A stretch of 64,000 nt of DNA from Terebella lapidaria (lineage: Eukaryota; Annelida; Polychaeta; Terebellida; Terebellidae). Shown here one piece after another: positions 35,713-48,480 of this stretch; within the stretch, counting starts at the first letter, position 1; each line of letters starts with the position of its first letter. The DNA is taken from assembly GCA_949152475.1 (NCBI GenBank), contig OX424569.1:34083950-34147949 (forward strand). The letters are read 5' to 3'. The notes below the pieces were generated by a model. It saw only the letters and a program-made list of their open reading frames with translations. It ran no database searches and had not been told where the DNA came from. Position numbers and translations under genes: made by a program.

Positions 35713-36345
35713 TACTTGTCATATATCTATTTCATGGGGTTTGTTTCGGATTTGTAAGTTTTTTTCATAGGTTGTTGGGCAGTTGTATACTAATTCCATC
35801 AGGTGTACTGTAGAAACAACTACATTTACCACACTGTCTGCCCCTGATGACGCCAGTGTGGTTTTTGATAAGATATTTGGTCGGGGTTTATTTCTATTGG
35901 AAACTGTTGTATTTTATGCTTGTTATTGGAATCATCAAAATTTGGCTGTATTGGTGGTAATAGATTGATACTTGCATTCATACAACTGAGCCGGTGTCAC
36001 TGCTGGTGGACGTTAATTCTGTCCCCGAGGATACCATCAACTCGATAGCCTTTTGGCTTGTGATTAGGTACTTATGTACTTGTCATATATCTATTCCATG
36101 GGGTTTGTTTCGGATTTCTAAGTTTTTTTCATAGGTTGTTGGGCAGTTGTATACTAATTCCATCAGGTGTACAGTAGAAAAAACTACATTTACCACACTG
36201 TCTGCCCCTGATGACGCCAGTGTGGTTTTTGATAAGATATTTGGTCGGGGTTTATTTCTATTGCAGAGTGTTGTATTTTATGTTTGTTATTGGAATCATC
36301 AAAATTTGGCTGTATTGGTGGTAATAGATTGATACTTACATTGTT
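35713..36345 (+). repeat. 364-bp tandem duplication before GATA exon 6
   Basis: The segment from about 35713 recurs from 36077 with few substitutions; the second copy is shortened and ends about 20 bp before the acceptor of exon 6. Both copies contain CTGATGACGCCAGTGTGG and a 61-codon open frame. I recognise no protein in it. Confidence 0.85.
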
Positions 36346-36364
36346 CTCTCTCGCCCATGCACAG

Positions 36365-36978
36365 ATGTACCGACGACGCTACAGCCCTCCATCCCGGCCA
36401 TCAGCGCCCCGTCCGGAGCTCAGGTGTCCAGGAGTCAGCTTGACTCCCAGGCGGCTGAGTACAAATCTTATTACTCGAACCCGGCCTCGCAGGGCGCCAT
36501 ACAGGCCCTGCTTGCTAACCCCACCCACCAGACACACTACCTACACCCCACATTGGACCACGGCCAGCCCGGCGTCATGGGCAGCTCCTCCACTGTACAC
36601 AGCTCCCTCCTCGCGGCACCCTCACAGCAAACTCTTACGTCATACGTCTCCCATGGCGACGCCATGTTATCCTCAATTAACACTTCCGGCTCGGTACTGC
36701 TCCCGGGTGTGACGTCCCTTCCGTACACGGCGGCGACTTCCGGTGCGCAGGATGGCGGAGCGGTGCCTTTCAGTCTTTATTCCTCACAGCACAGCTCTCT
36801 GTTTGGAGTGCCTTCACCACCAAAAGCTGTGCCAGTTCAGCTCTCAGACATGCCCGATAATGTGACTTCCTACCTTGGCGCAAACGGTGGAGAGCTGACT
36901 CATGGCAAACCACTGAATGCCGAACTTTCCTTGGTCAAAGCCGAACTCGGAGCCTTAACAACCACTGGCTCGAGTTGA
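36365..36978 (+). CDS. GATA4/5/6: GATA4/5/6-type transcription factor, last coding exon (C-terminal region)
   Basis: After acceptor CCCATGCACAG the exon continues in phase 1 (codon G|AT, Asp). It encodes about 204 residues ending at TGA 36976-36978. The segment is rich in Ser, Pro, Gly, Ala and His, with no folded domain, as in the C-termini of GATA4-6 where it serves in activation. The last residues include PLNAELSLVKAELGAL. Base composition is GC-rich relative to the introns, as in exons 1 and 2. With it the predicted protein is 1091 residues from the first ATG. Confidence 0.9.
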
Positions 36979-37489
36979 AGTTGACGGACGCACTGCGCAC
37001 GTGTGTTCCAGTGACATCAGCTCACACTGTCGACAAGCACGGTACGTGCTCGGTGTACATTATGCTGGCAAGTTTGTTATTTATTGTCAACGACAATTGA
37101 AATGTGTTTCACAAAATGCGGAACCAGGGTAAATGCTGTAAATATCTCCCTATTGTATCATGGTGTAAGGTTTGTTTGTATATATATAGCTTCAAACGGT
37201 CATTCAGCCGTAAATTAACCTATATACAGCCAGTGCATACAGTTATATGAATTGTCAACATGATATACAATGCATTTTATGTTGTAATATTCTATGTTGA
37301 TTTAAGGTGATCAGTTTTGACATTTGGGGTAAAAAATAACGAACATTACCTCTCGGAATACTGACTTCAATATTTGTATATACAGAGAGAGGACCAACAA
37401 AAAACATATCATTGCATACAAACTGATACAAAACATACCCGGTATTAGGGTGAAGTATGTGTATGAATCCTTATATATATATATATGAC
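36979..37489 (+). other. Probable GATA 3' UTR
   Basis: AT-rich DNA after the stop. No AATAAA is close; one occurs far downstream near 38897, so the 3' UTR may run through the 28-bp array or use a variant signal. Confidence 0.4.
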
Positions 37490-37800
37490 ACAATATACTT
37501 TTGTCACAATGTCAGACAAATCATACTTTTGTCACAATGTCAGACACCATACTTTTGTCACAATGTCAGACAAATCATACTTTTGTCACAATGTCAGACA
37601 AATCATACTTCTGTCACAATGTCAGACACATCATACTTTTGTCACAATGTCAGACACATCTTACTTTTGTCACAAAGTCAGACACATCATACTTTTGTCA
37701 CAATGTCAGACACATCATACTTTTGTCACAATGTCAGACACATCATACTTTTGTCACAATGTCAGACACAATATTAGACAATATAATTTTGTCACAAATC
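37490..37800. repeat. 28-bp minisatellite
   Basis: About 11 units of TCACAATGTCAGACACATCA plus TACTTTTG, with a few shortened by three bases. Open in several frames on the + strand, judged non-coding. Confidence 0.95.
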
Positions 37801-38349
37801 ATGTCACAATGTTACTTTTGGCGATACATGTTATGACTATAGCCCCAGAGATCGTCAATAGAGAAATTTAGAGACTTAATACAAAGGAGTAAGAAGTATT
37901 ATACGTCATAATGTATCCGTAATAATGATGTCATATATTTTGTTTTTGATCAAACAAAGACACTTTGATGAGGAAATTGTCGGGTAATAATGTACCGACA
38001 AGTGTACTGCAGTCATCGTCTATAATGATTGGTTGAGCAGAATTCAGTATATTTGAGTAGAAATACACATGTATATCTTTTGATCTTGTTTTGGCATTTG
38101 AGCATAATCATCATAGGCCTAGTGTTTTTTTTACATCATTGGCACATCTAACATGTTTACGTGAATACACGGGGTATATGTTTCCATGGTAATCGTGGTT
38201 GAAAACTTCTCCAAAGTAAGGTAATCTTGAAGAAAGTGAGTACACATGAAAAGCCACACTAGAATGTAAATATGCTGTGCAAATCGAAATGTTAACTGAT
38301 AATAGATTGTTATCAATTTGTCGTTATGATAACTGTCGGTAATTTTGAA

Positions 38350-38380
38350 TTAATCACGTGCATATTAATCACGTGCATAA
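38350..38380. promoter_or_regulatory. Two CACGTG boxes in a 16-bp direct repeat
   Basis: TTAATCACGTGCATA occurs twice, 16 bp apart. CACGTG is the E-box/G-box core bound by bHLH-ZIP factors. Function is not shown by the sequence. Confidence 0.35.
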
Positions 38381-38582
38381 GGTGAGTATCACAAATCGGG
38401 AACAATTAATTGAAAGTACACCTGAAGTCAAAAATCAAATGCTCATGTTAGAGTGTGTGGGTAAAAGTATTTCACATCAGAATTGAGGGTCGAGTAAACT
38501 TGTCAATATTTGTAATTGATGTTTCAAGGCGAAAAGTCTATTCCCAATAGTGTACTGCACCATGCAAAAGTGTAGAGAAACC

Positions 38583-38637
38583 CACGTGACCACACCACGT
38601 GACCACACCACGTGATCGCACCACGTGATCGAACGTG
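38583..38637. promoter_or_regulatory. Four CACGTG boxes at 13-bp spacing
   Basis: CACGTG at 38583, 38596, 38609 and 38622, followed by a degenerate AACGTG at 38632. The 13-bp period shows a short tandem duplication, either a homotypic E-box cluster or a minisatellite. Confidence 0.4.
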
Positions 38638-41600
38638 GCAATCATTAACGGAAAGTTTCCAATTGTCGATAGAAAGTTTATTGCTGTTGTATTCACTTGA
38701 GGCCGTTTCCTGTGTCTTTATGCATTGTATTTGTAGCATTCAGACTGAGAGAGATGTACAAAAACGCATCTATGTGAAGCGTACGTATATATTACTTGTT
38801 CACAGAAAGACAAGATACATGCATGTTCGTACAAATAACAGATATCGGTTGTTATAGGGTAATTTTATGAAAAGGTATGGACGGGTAGTAGTCACAATAA
38901 AATGAATGAAAAGCTACATATATCTTTCTTGTTTTTTTTATTTGTTTTATTTCATTGAATACATTGAAGATTTATATCATCGAGAACTCAACTGGTACAT
39001 TTGCACGTATTACGAGGTTCTCAACTATGTATACGGAAACATTATTAACTAATACCAGAAATCCATAAAATTAAAAACTCGACTAATGCATCTACATATA
39101 TTCCGAGGTGCTGAACTATGTATACGGCAACATTATTAACTAATACCAGAAATCCATATAGTTGAGAACACGACTGGTACATTTACACGTATTCCGAGGT
39201 GCTGAACTATGTATACGGAAACATTATTAACTAATACCAGAAATCCATATAATTGAGAACTCGACTGGTACATTTACACGTATTCCGAGGTGCTGAATTA
39301 TGTATACGGCAACATTATTAACTCATACCAGAAATCCATATAATTGAGAACTCGACTGGTACATTTACATGTATTCCGAGGTGCTGAACTATGTATACGG
39401 AAACATTATTAACTAATACCAGAAATCCATATAATTGAGAACTCGACTGGTATATTTACACGTATTCCGAGGTGCTGAACTATGTATACGGAAACATTAT
39501 TAACTAATACCAGAAATCCATATAATTGAGAACTCGACTGGTACATTTACATGTATTCCGAGGTGCTGAACTATGTATACGGAAACATTATTAACTAATA
39601 CCAGAAATCCATAAAATTAAAAACTCGACTAATGCATCTACATATATTCCGAGGTGCTGAACTATGTATACGGAAACATTATTAACTAATACCAGAAATC
39701 CATATAATTGAGAACTCTGCTGGTACATTTACATGTATTCCGAGGTGCTGAACTATGTATACGGAAACATTATTAACTAATACCAGAAATCCATATAATT
39801 GAGAACTCGACTGGTACATTTACATGTATTCCGAGGTGCTGAACTATGTATACGGAAACATTATTAACTAATACCAGAAATCCATATAATTGAGAACTCG
39901 ACTGGTATATTTACACGTATTCCGAGGTGCTGAACTATGTATACGGAAACATTATTAACTAATACCAGAAATCCATATAATTGAGAACTCGACTGGTATA
40001 TTTACACGTATTCCGAGGTGCTGAACTATGTATACGGAAACATTAATAACTGATACCAGAAATCCATATAATTGAGAACTCGACTGGTACATTTACATGT
40101 ATTCCGAGGTGCTGAACTATGTATACGGAAACATTATTAACTAATACCAGAAATCCATAAAATTAAAAACTCGACTAATGCATCTACATATATTCCGAGG
40201 TGCTGAACTATGTATACGGCAACATTATTAACTAATACCAGAAATCCATATAGTTGAGAACACGACTGGTACATTTACACGTATTCCGAGGCGCTGAACT
40301 ATGTATACGGAAACATTATTAACTAATACCAGAAATCCATATAATTGAGAACTCGACTGGTACATTTACACGTATTCTGAGGTGCTGAACTATGTATACA
40401 AAACATTATTAACTAATACCAGAAATCCATATAATTGAGAACTCTGCTGGTACATTTACACGTATTCCGAGGTGCTGAACTATGTATACGGAAACATTAT
40501 TAACTAATACCAGAAATCCATATAATTGAGAACTCGGCTGGTACATTTACACATATTCCGAGGTGCTTAACTATGTATACGGAAACATTATTAACTAATA
40601 CCAGAAATCCATAAAATCAAAAACTCGACTAATGCATCTACATATATTCCGAGGTGCTGAACTATGTATACGGCAACATTATAAACTAATACCAGAAATC
40701 CATATAGTTGAGAACACGACTGGTACATTTACACGTATTCTGAGGTGCTGAACTATGTATACGAAACATTATTAACTAATACCAGAAATCCATATAATTG
40801 AGAACGCGGCTGGTACATTTACACGTATTCCGAGGTGCTGAACTATGTATACGGCAACATTAACTAATACCAGAAATCCATATAATTGAGAACTTGACTG
40901 GTACATTTACACGTATTCCGAGTTGCTGAACTATGTATACGGAAACATTATTAACTAATACCAGAAATCCATATAATTGAGAACTCGGCTGGTACATTTA
41001 CATGTATTCCGAGGTGCTGAACTATGTATACGGAAACATTATTAACTAATACCAGAAATCCATATAGTTGAGAACTTGACTGGTACATTTACATGTATTC
41101 CGAGGTGCTGAACTATGTATACAGAAACATTATTAACTAATACCAGAAATCCATAAAATTAAAAACTCGACTAATGCATCTACATATATTCCGAGGTGCT
41201 GAACTATGTATACGGAAACATTATTAACTAATACCAGAAATCCATATAATTGAGAACTCTGCTGGTACATTTACACGTATTCCGAGGTGCTGAACTATGT
41301 ATACGGAAACATTATTAACTAATACCAGAAATCCATATAATTGAGAACTCTGCTGGTACATTTACACGTATTCCGAGGTGCTGAACTATGTATACGGAAA
41401 CATTATTAACTAATACCAGAAATCCATATAATTGAGAACTCTGCTGGTACATTTACACGTATTCTGAGGTGCTGAACTATGTATACGGAAACATTATTAA
41501 CTAATACCAGAAATCCATATAATTGAGAACTCTGCTGGTACATTTACACGTATTCCGAGGTGCTGAACTATGTATACGGAAACATTATTAACTAATACCA

Positions 41601-43944
41601 GAAATCCATATAGTTGAGAACTCGACTGGTACATTTACACGTATTCCGAGGCGCTGAACTATGTATACGGAAACATTATTAACTAATACCAGACATCCAT
41701 ATAATTGAGAACTCTGCTGGTACATTTACACGTATTCCAAGGTGCTGAACTATGTATACGGAAACATTATTAACTAATACCAGAAATCCATATAGTTGAG
41801 AACTCGACTGGTACATTTACACGTATTCCGAGGCGCTGAACTATGTATACGGAAACATTATTAACTAATACCAGAAATCCATATAGTTGAGAACTCGACT
41901 GGTACATTTACACGTATTCCGAGGCGCTGAACTATGTATACGGAAACATTATTAACTAATACCAGACATCCATATAATTGAGAACTCTGCTGGTACATTT
42001 ACACGTATTCCAAGGTGCTGAACTATGTATACGGAAACATTATTAACTAATACCAGAAATCCATATAATTGAGAACTCTGCTGGTACATTTACACGTATT
42101 CCGAGGTGCTGAACTATGTATACGGAAACATTATTAACTAATACCAGAAATCCATATAATTGAGAACTCGGCTGGTACATTTACACATATTCCGAGGTGC
42201 TTAACTATGTATACGGAAACATTATTAACTAATACCAGAAATCCATAAAATAAAAAACTCGACTAATGCATCTACATATATTCCGAGGTGCTGAACTATG
42301 TATACGGCAACATTATTAACTAATACCAGAAATCCATATAGTTGAGAACACGACTGGTACATTTACACGTATTCTGAGGTGCTTAACTATGTATACGGAA
42401 ACATTATTAACTAATACCAGAAATCCATAAAATCAAAAACTCGACTAATGCATCTACATATATTCCGAGGCGCTGAACTATGTATACGGAAACATTATTA
42501 ACTAATACCAGAAATCCATATAATTGAGAACTCTGCTGGTACATTTACACGTATTCCGAGGTGCTGAACTATGTATACGGAAACATTATTAACTAATACC
42601 AGAAATCCATATAATTGAGAACTCGACTGGTACATTTACATGTATTCCGAGGTGCTGAACTATGTATACGGAAACATTATTAACTAATACCAGAAATCCA
42701 TAAAATTAAAAACTCGACTAATGCATCTACATATATTCCGAGGTGCTGAACTATGTATACGGCAACATTATTAACTAATACCAGAAATCCATATAATTGA
42801 GAACTCGACTGGTACATTTACATGTATTCCGAGGTGCTGAACTATGTATACGGAAACATTATTAACTAATACCAGAAATCCATATAATTGAGAACTCTGC
42901 TGGTACATTTACACGTATTCCGAGGTGCTGAACTATGAATACGGGAACATTATTAACGAATACCAGAAATCCATATAATTGAGAACTCGGCTGGTACATT
43001 TACACGTATTCCGAGGTGCTGAACTATGTATACGGAAACATTATTAACTAATACCAGAAATCCATATAATTGAGAACTCTGCTGGTACATTTACACGTAT
43101 TCCGAGGTGCTGAACTATGTATACGGAAACATTATTAACTAATAACAGAAATCCATATAATTGAGAACTCGACTGGTTCATTTACACGTATTCCGAGGCG
43201 CTGAACTATGTATATGAAACATTATTAACTAATACCAGAAATCCATATAATTGAGAACTCGGCTGGTGCATTTACACGTATTCCGAGGTGCTGAACTATG
43301 TATACGGAAACATTATTAACTAATACCAGAAATCCATATAATTGAGAACACGACTGGTACATTTACACGTATTCTGAGGTGCTGAACTATGTATACAAAA
43401 CATTATTAACTAATACCAGAAATCCATATAATTGAGAACTCTTCTGGTACATTTACACGTATTCCGAGGTGCTGAACTATGTATACGGAAACATTATTAA
43501 CTAATACCAGAAATCCATATAATTGAGAACTCGGCTGGTACATTTACACATATTCCGAGGTGCTTAACTATGTATACGGAAACATTATTAACTAATACCA
43601 GAAATCCATAAAATCAAAAACTCGACTAATGCATCTACATATATTCCGAGGTGCTGAACTATGTATACGGCAACATTATAAACTAATACCAGAAATCCAT
43701 ATAGTTGACAACACGACTGGTACATTTACACGTATTCCGAGGTGCTGAACTATGTATACGGAAACATTATTAACTAATACCAGAAATCCATATAGTTGAG
43801 AACTTGACTGGTACATTTACATGTATTCCGAGGTGCTGAACTATGTATACAGAAACATTATTAACTAATACCAGAAATCCATAAAATTAAAAACTCGACT
43901 AATGCATCTACATATATTCCGAGGTGCTGAACTATGTATACGGA

Positions 43945-46900
43945 AACATTATTAACTAATACCAGAAATCCATATAGTTGAGAACTCGACTGGTACATTT
44001 ACACGTATTCCGAGGCGCTGAACTATGTATACGGAAACATTATTAACTAATACCAGAAATCCATATAATTGAGAACTCTGCTGGTACATTTACACATATT
44101 CCGAGGCGCTGAACTATGTATACGGAAACATTATTAACTAATACCAGACATCCATATAATTGAGAACTCTTCTGGTACATTTACACATATTCCGAGGTGC
44201 TGAACTATGTATATGAAACATTATTAACTAATACCAGAAATCCATATAATTGAGAACTCTGCTGGTACATTTACACGTATTCCGAGGTGCTGAACTATGT
44301 ATACGGAAACATTATTAACTAATACCAGAAGTCCATATAATTGAGAACTCGACTGGTACATTTACACGTATTCCGAGGTGCTGAACTATGTATACGGAAA
44401 CATTAACTAATACCAGTAATCCATATAATTGTGAACTCTGCTGGTACATTTACACGTATTCTGAGGTGCTGAACTATGTATATGAAACATTATTAACTAA
44501 TACCAGAAATCCATATAATTGAGAACTCGACTGGTACATTTACACGTATTCCGAGGTGCTGAACTATGTATACGGAAACATTATTAACTAATACCAGAAA
44601 TCCATATAATTGAGAACTCGGCTGGTACATTTACACGTATTCCGAGGTGCTGAACTATGTATACGGAAACATTATTAACTAATACCAGAAATCCATATAA
44701 TTGAGAACTCGACTGGTACATTTACACGTATTCTGAGGTGCTGAACTATGTATATGAAACATTATTAACTAATACCAGAAATCCATAAAATTGAGAACTC
44801 GGCTGGTACATTTACACGTATTCCGAGGTGCTGAACTATGTATACGGAAACATTATTAACTAATACCAGAAATCCATATAATTGAGAACTCTGCTGGTAC
44901 ATTTACACGTATTCCGAGGTGCTGAACTATGTATACGGAAACATTATTAACTAATACCAGAAATCCATATAATTGAGAACTCTGCTGGTACATTTACACG
45001 TATTCCGAGGTGCTGAACTATGTATACGGAAACATTATTAACTAATACCAGAAATCCATATAATTGAGAACTCTGCTGGTACATTTACACGTATTCCGAG
45101 GTGCTGAACTATGTATACGGAAACATTATTAACTAATACCAGAAATCCATATAATTGAGAACTCTGCTGGTACATTTACACGTATTCCGAGGTGCTGAAC
45201 TATGTATACGGAAACATTATTAACTAATACCAGAAATCCATATAATTGAGAACTCTGCTGGTACATTTACATGTATTCCGAGGTGCTGAACTATGTATAT
45301 GGAAACATTATTAACTAATACCAGAAATCCATATAATTGAGAACTCTGCTGGTACATTTACACGTATTCCGAGGTGCTGAACTATGTATACGGAAACATT
45401 ATTAACTAATACCAGAAATCCATATAATTGAGAACTCTGCTGGTACATTTACACATATTCCGAGGTGCTGAACTATGTATACGGAAACATTATTAACTAA
45501 TACCAGAAATCCATATAATTGAGAACTCAACTGGTACATTTACACGTTTCCGAGGTGCTGAACTATGTATACGGAAACATTATTAACTATACCAGAAATC
45601 CATATAGTTGAGAACTCGACTGGTACATTTACACGTATTCTGAGGTGCTGAACTATGTATACGGAAACATTATTAACTAATACCAGAAATCCATATAATT
45701 GAGAACTCGGCTGGTACATTTACACATATTCCGAGGTGCTGAACTATGTATACGGAAACATTATTAACTAATACCAGAAATCCATATAATTGAGAACTCG
45801 ACTGGTACATTTACACGTATTCCGAGGTGCTGAACTATGTATACGGAAACATTATTAACTAATACCAGAAATCCATATAATTGAGAACTCTGCTGGTACA
45901 TTTACACGTATTCCGAGGTGCTGAACTATGTATACGGAAACATTATTAACTAATACCAGAAATCCATATAATTGAGAACTCTGCTGGTACATTTACATGT
46001 ATTCCGAGGTGCTGAACTATGTATACGGAAACATTATTAACTAATACCAGAAATCCATATAATTGAGAACTCTGCTGGTACATTTACACGTATTCCGAGG
46101 TGCTGAACTATGTATACGGAAACATTATTAACTAATACCAGAAATCCATATAATTGAGAACTCTGCTGGTACATTTACACGTATTCCGAGGTGCTGAACT
46201 ATGTATACGGAAACATTATTAACTAATACCAGAAATCCATATAATTGAGAACTCTGCTGGTACATTTACACGTATTCCGAGGTGCTGAACTATGTATACG
46301 GAAACATTATTAACTAATACCAGAAATCCATATAGTTGAGAACTTGACTGGTACATTTACATGTATTCCGAGGTGCTGAACTATGTATACGGAAACATTA
46401 TTAACTAATACCAGAAATCCATATAATTGAGAACTCTGCTGGTACATTTACACGTATTCCGAGGTGCTGAACTATGTATACGGAAACATTATTAACTAAT
46501 ACCAGAAATCCATATAGTTGAGAACTCGACTGGTACATTTACATGTATTCCGAGGTGCTGAACTATGTATACGGAAACATTATTAACTAATACCAGAAAT
46601 CCATATAATTGAGAACTCTGCTGGTACATTTACATGTATTCCGAGGTGCTGAACTATGTATACGGAAACATTATTAACTAATACCAGAAATCCATATAAT
46701 TGAGAACTCTGCTGGTACATTTACACGTATTCCGAGGTGCTGAACTATGTATACGGAAACATTATTAACTAATACCAGAAATCCATATAGTTGAGAACTC
46801 GACTGGTACATTTACACGTATTCCGAGGCGCTGAACTATGTATACGGAAACATTATTAACTAATACCAGAAATCCATATAATTGAGAACTCTGCTGGTAC

Positions 46901-48480
46901 ATTTACACGTATTCTGAGGTGCTGAACTATGTATATGAAACATTATTAACTAATACCAGAAATCCATATAATTGAGAACTCTGCTGGTACATTTACACGT
47001 ATTCCGAGGCGCTGAACTATGTATACGGAAACATTATTAACTAATACCAGAAATCCATATAGTTGAGAACTCGACTGGTACATTTACACGTATTCTGAGG
47101 TGCTGAACTATGTATATGAAACATTATTAACTAATACCAGAAATCCATATAATTGAGAACTCTGCTGGTACATTTACACGTATTCCGAGGCGCTGAACTA
47201 TGTATACGGAAACATTATTAACTAATACCAGAAATCCATATAGTTGAGAACTCGACTGGTACATTTACACGTATTCCGAGGTGCTGAACTATGTATACGG
47301 AAACATTATTAACTAATACCAGAAATCCATATAATTGAGAACTCTGCTGGTACATTTACACGTATTCTGAGGTGCTGAACTATGTATATGAAACATTATT
47401 AACTAATACCAGAAATCCATATAATTGAGAACTCTGCTGGTACATTTACACGTATTCCGAGGCGCTGAACTATGTATACGGAAACATTATTAACTAATAC
47501 CAGAAATCCATATAGTTGAGAACTCGACTGGTACATTTACACGTATTCCGAGGTGCTGAACTATGTATACGGAAACATTATTAACTAATACCAGAAATCC
47601 ATATAGTTGAGAACTCGACTGGTACATTTACATGTATTCCGAGGTGCTGAACTATGTATACGGAAACATTATTAACTAATACCAGAAATCCATATAATTG
47701 AGAACTCGGCTGGTACATTTACATGTATTCCGAGGTGCTGAACTATGTATACGGAAACATTATTAACTAATACCAGAAATCCATATAGTTGAGAACTCGA
47801 CTGGTACATTTACATGTATTCCGAGGTGCTGAACTATGTATACGGAAACATTATTAACTAATACCAGAAATCCATATAATTGAGAACTCGGCTGGTACAT
47901 TTACACGTATTCCGAGGTGCTGAACTATGTATACAGAAACATTATTAACTAATACCAGAAATCCATATAATTGAGAACTCTGCTGGTACATTTACACGTA
48001 TTCCGAGGTGCTGAACTATGTATATGAAACATTATTAACTAATACCAGAAATCCATATAGTTGAGAACTCGACTGGTACATTTACACGTATTCCGAGGCG
48101 CTGAACTATGTATACGGAAACATTATTAACTAATACCAGAAATCCATATAATTGAGAACTCGACTGGTACATTTACACGTATTCCGAGGTGCTGAACTAT
48201 GTATATGAAACATTATTAACTAATACCAGAAATCCATATAGTTGAGAACTCGACTGGTACATTTACACGTATTCCGAGGCGCTGAACTATGTATACGGAA
48301 ACATTATTAACTAATACCAGAAATCCATATAATTGAGAACTCGACTGGTACATTTACACGTATTCCGAGGCGCTGAACTATGTATACGGAAACATTATTA
48401 ACTAATACCAGAAATCCATATAATTGAGAACTCGGCTGGTACATTTACACGTATTCCGAGGTGCTGAACTATGTATATGA
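43945..48480. repeat. Higher-order repeat copy A within the 91-bp array (4,536 bp)
   Basis: Rare variants in this block recur 4,536 bp later: an AGAACTCGAC junction at 43981 and 48517, ACTCTG...ACACATATT at 44075 and 48611, and the shortened ACGTTTCC unit at 45544 and 50080. The block ends where the second copy begins, so it is a direct tandem duplication of about 50 units. Confidence 0.85.

Larger units (their letters stand above)
37801..38974. other. Intergenic DNA between the 28-bp and 91-bp arrays
   Basis: AT-rich with two CACGTG clusters (38350-38380 and 38583-38637). No gene recognised. Confidence 0.5.

Noticed and set aside
35783-36332. Conserved 61-codon frame in both 364-bp copies
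   Set aside because: The copies are recent duplicates, so conservation is expected without selection, and the frame sits in a GATA intron.
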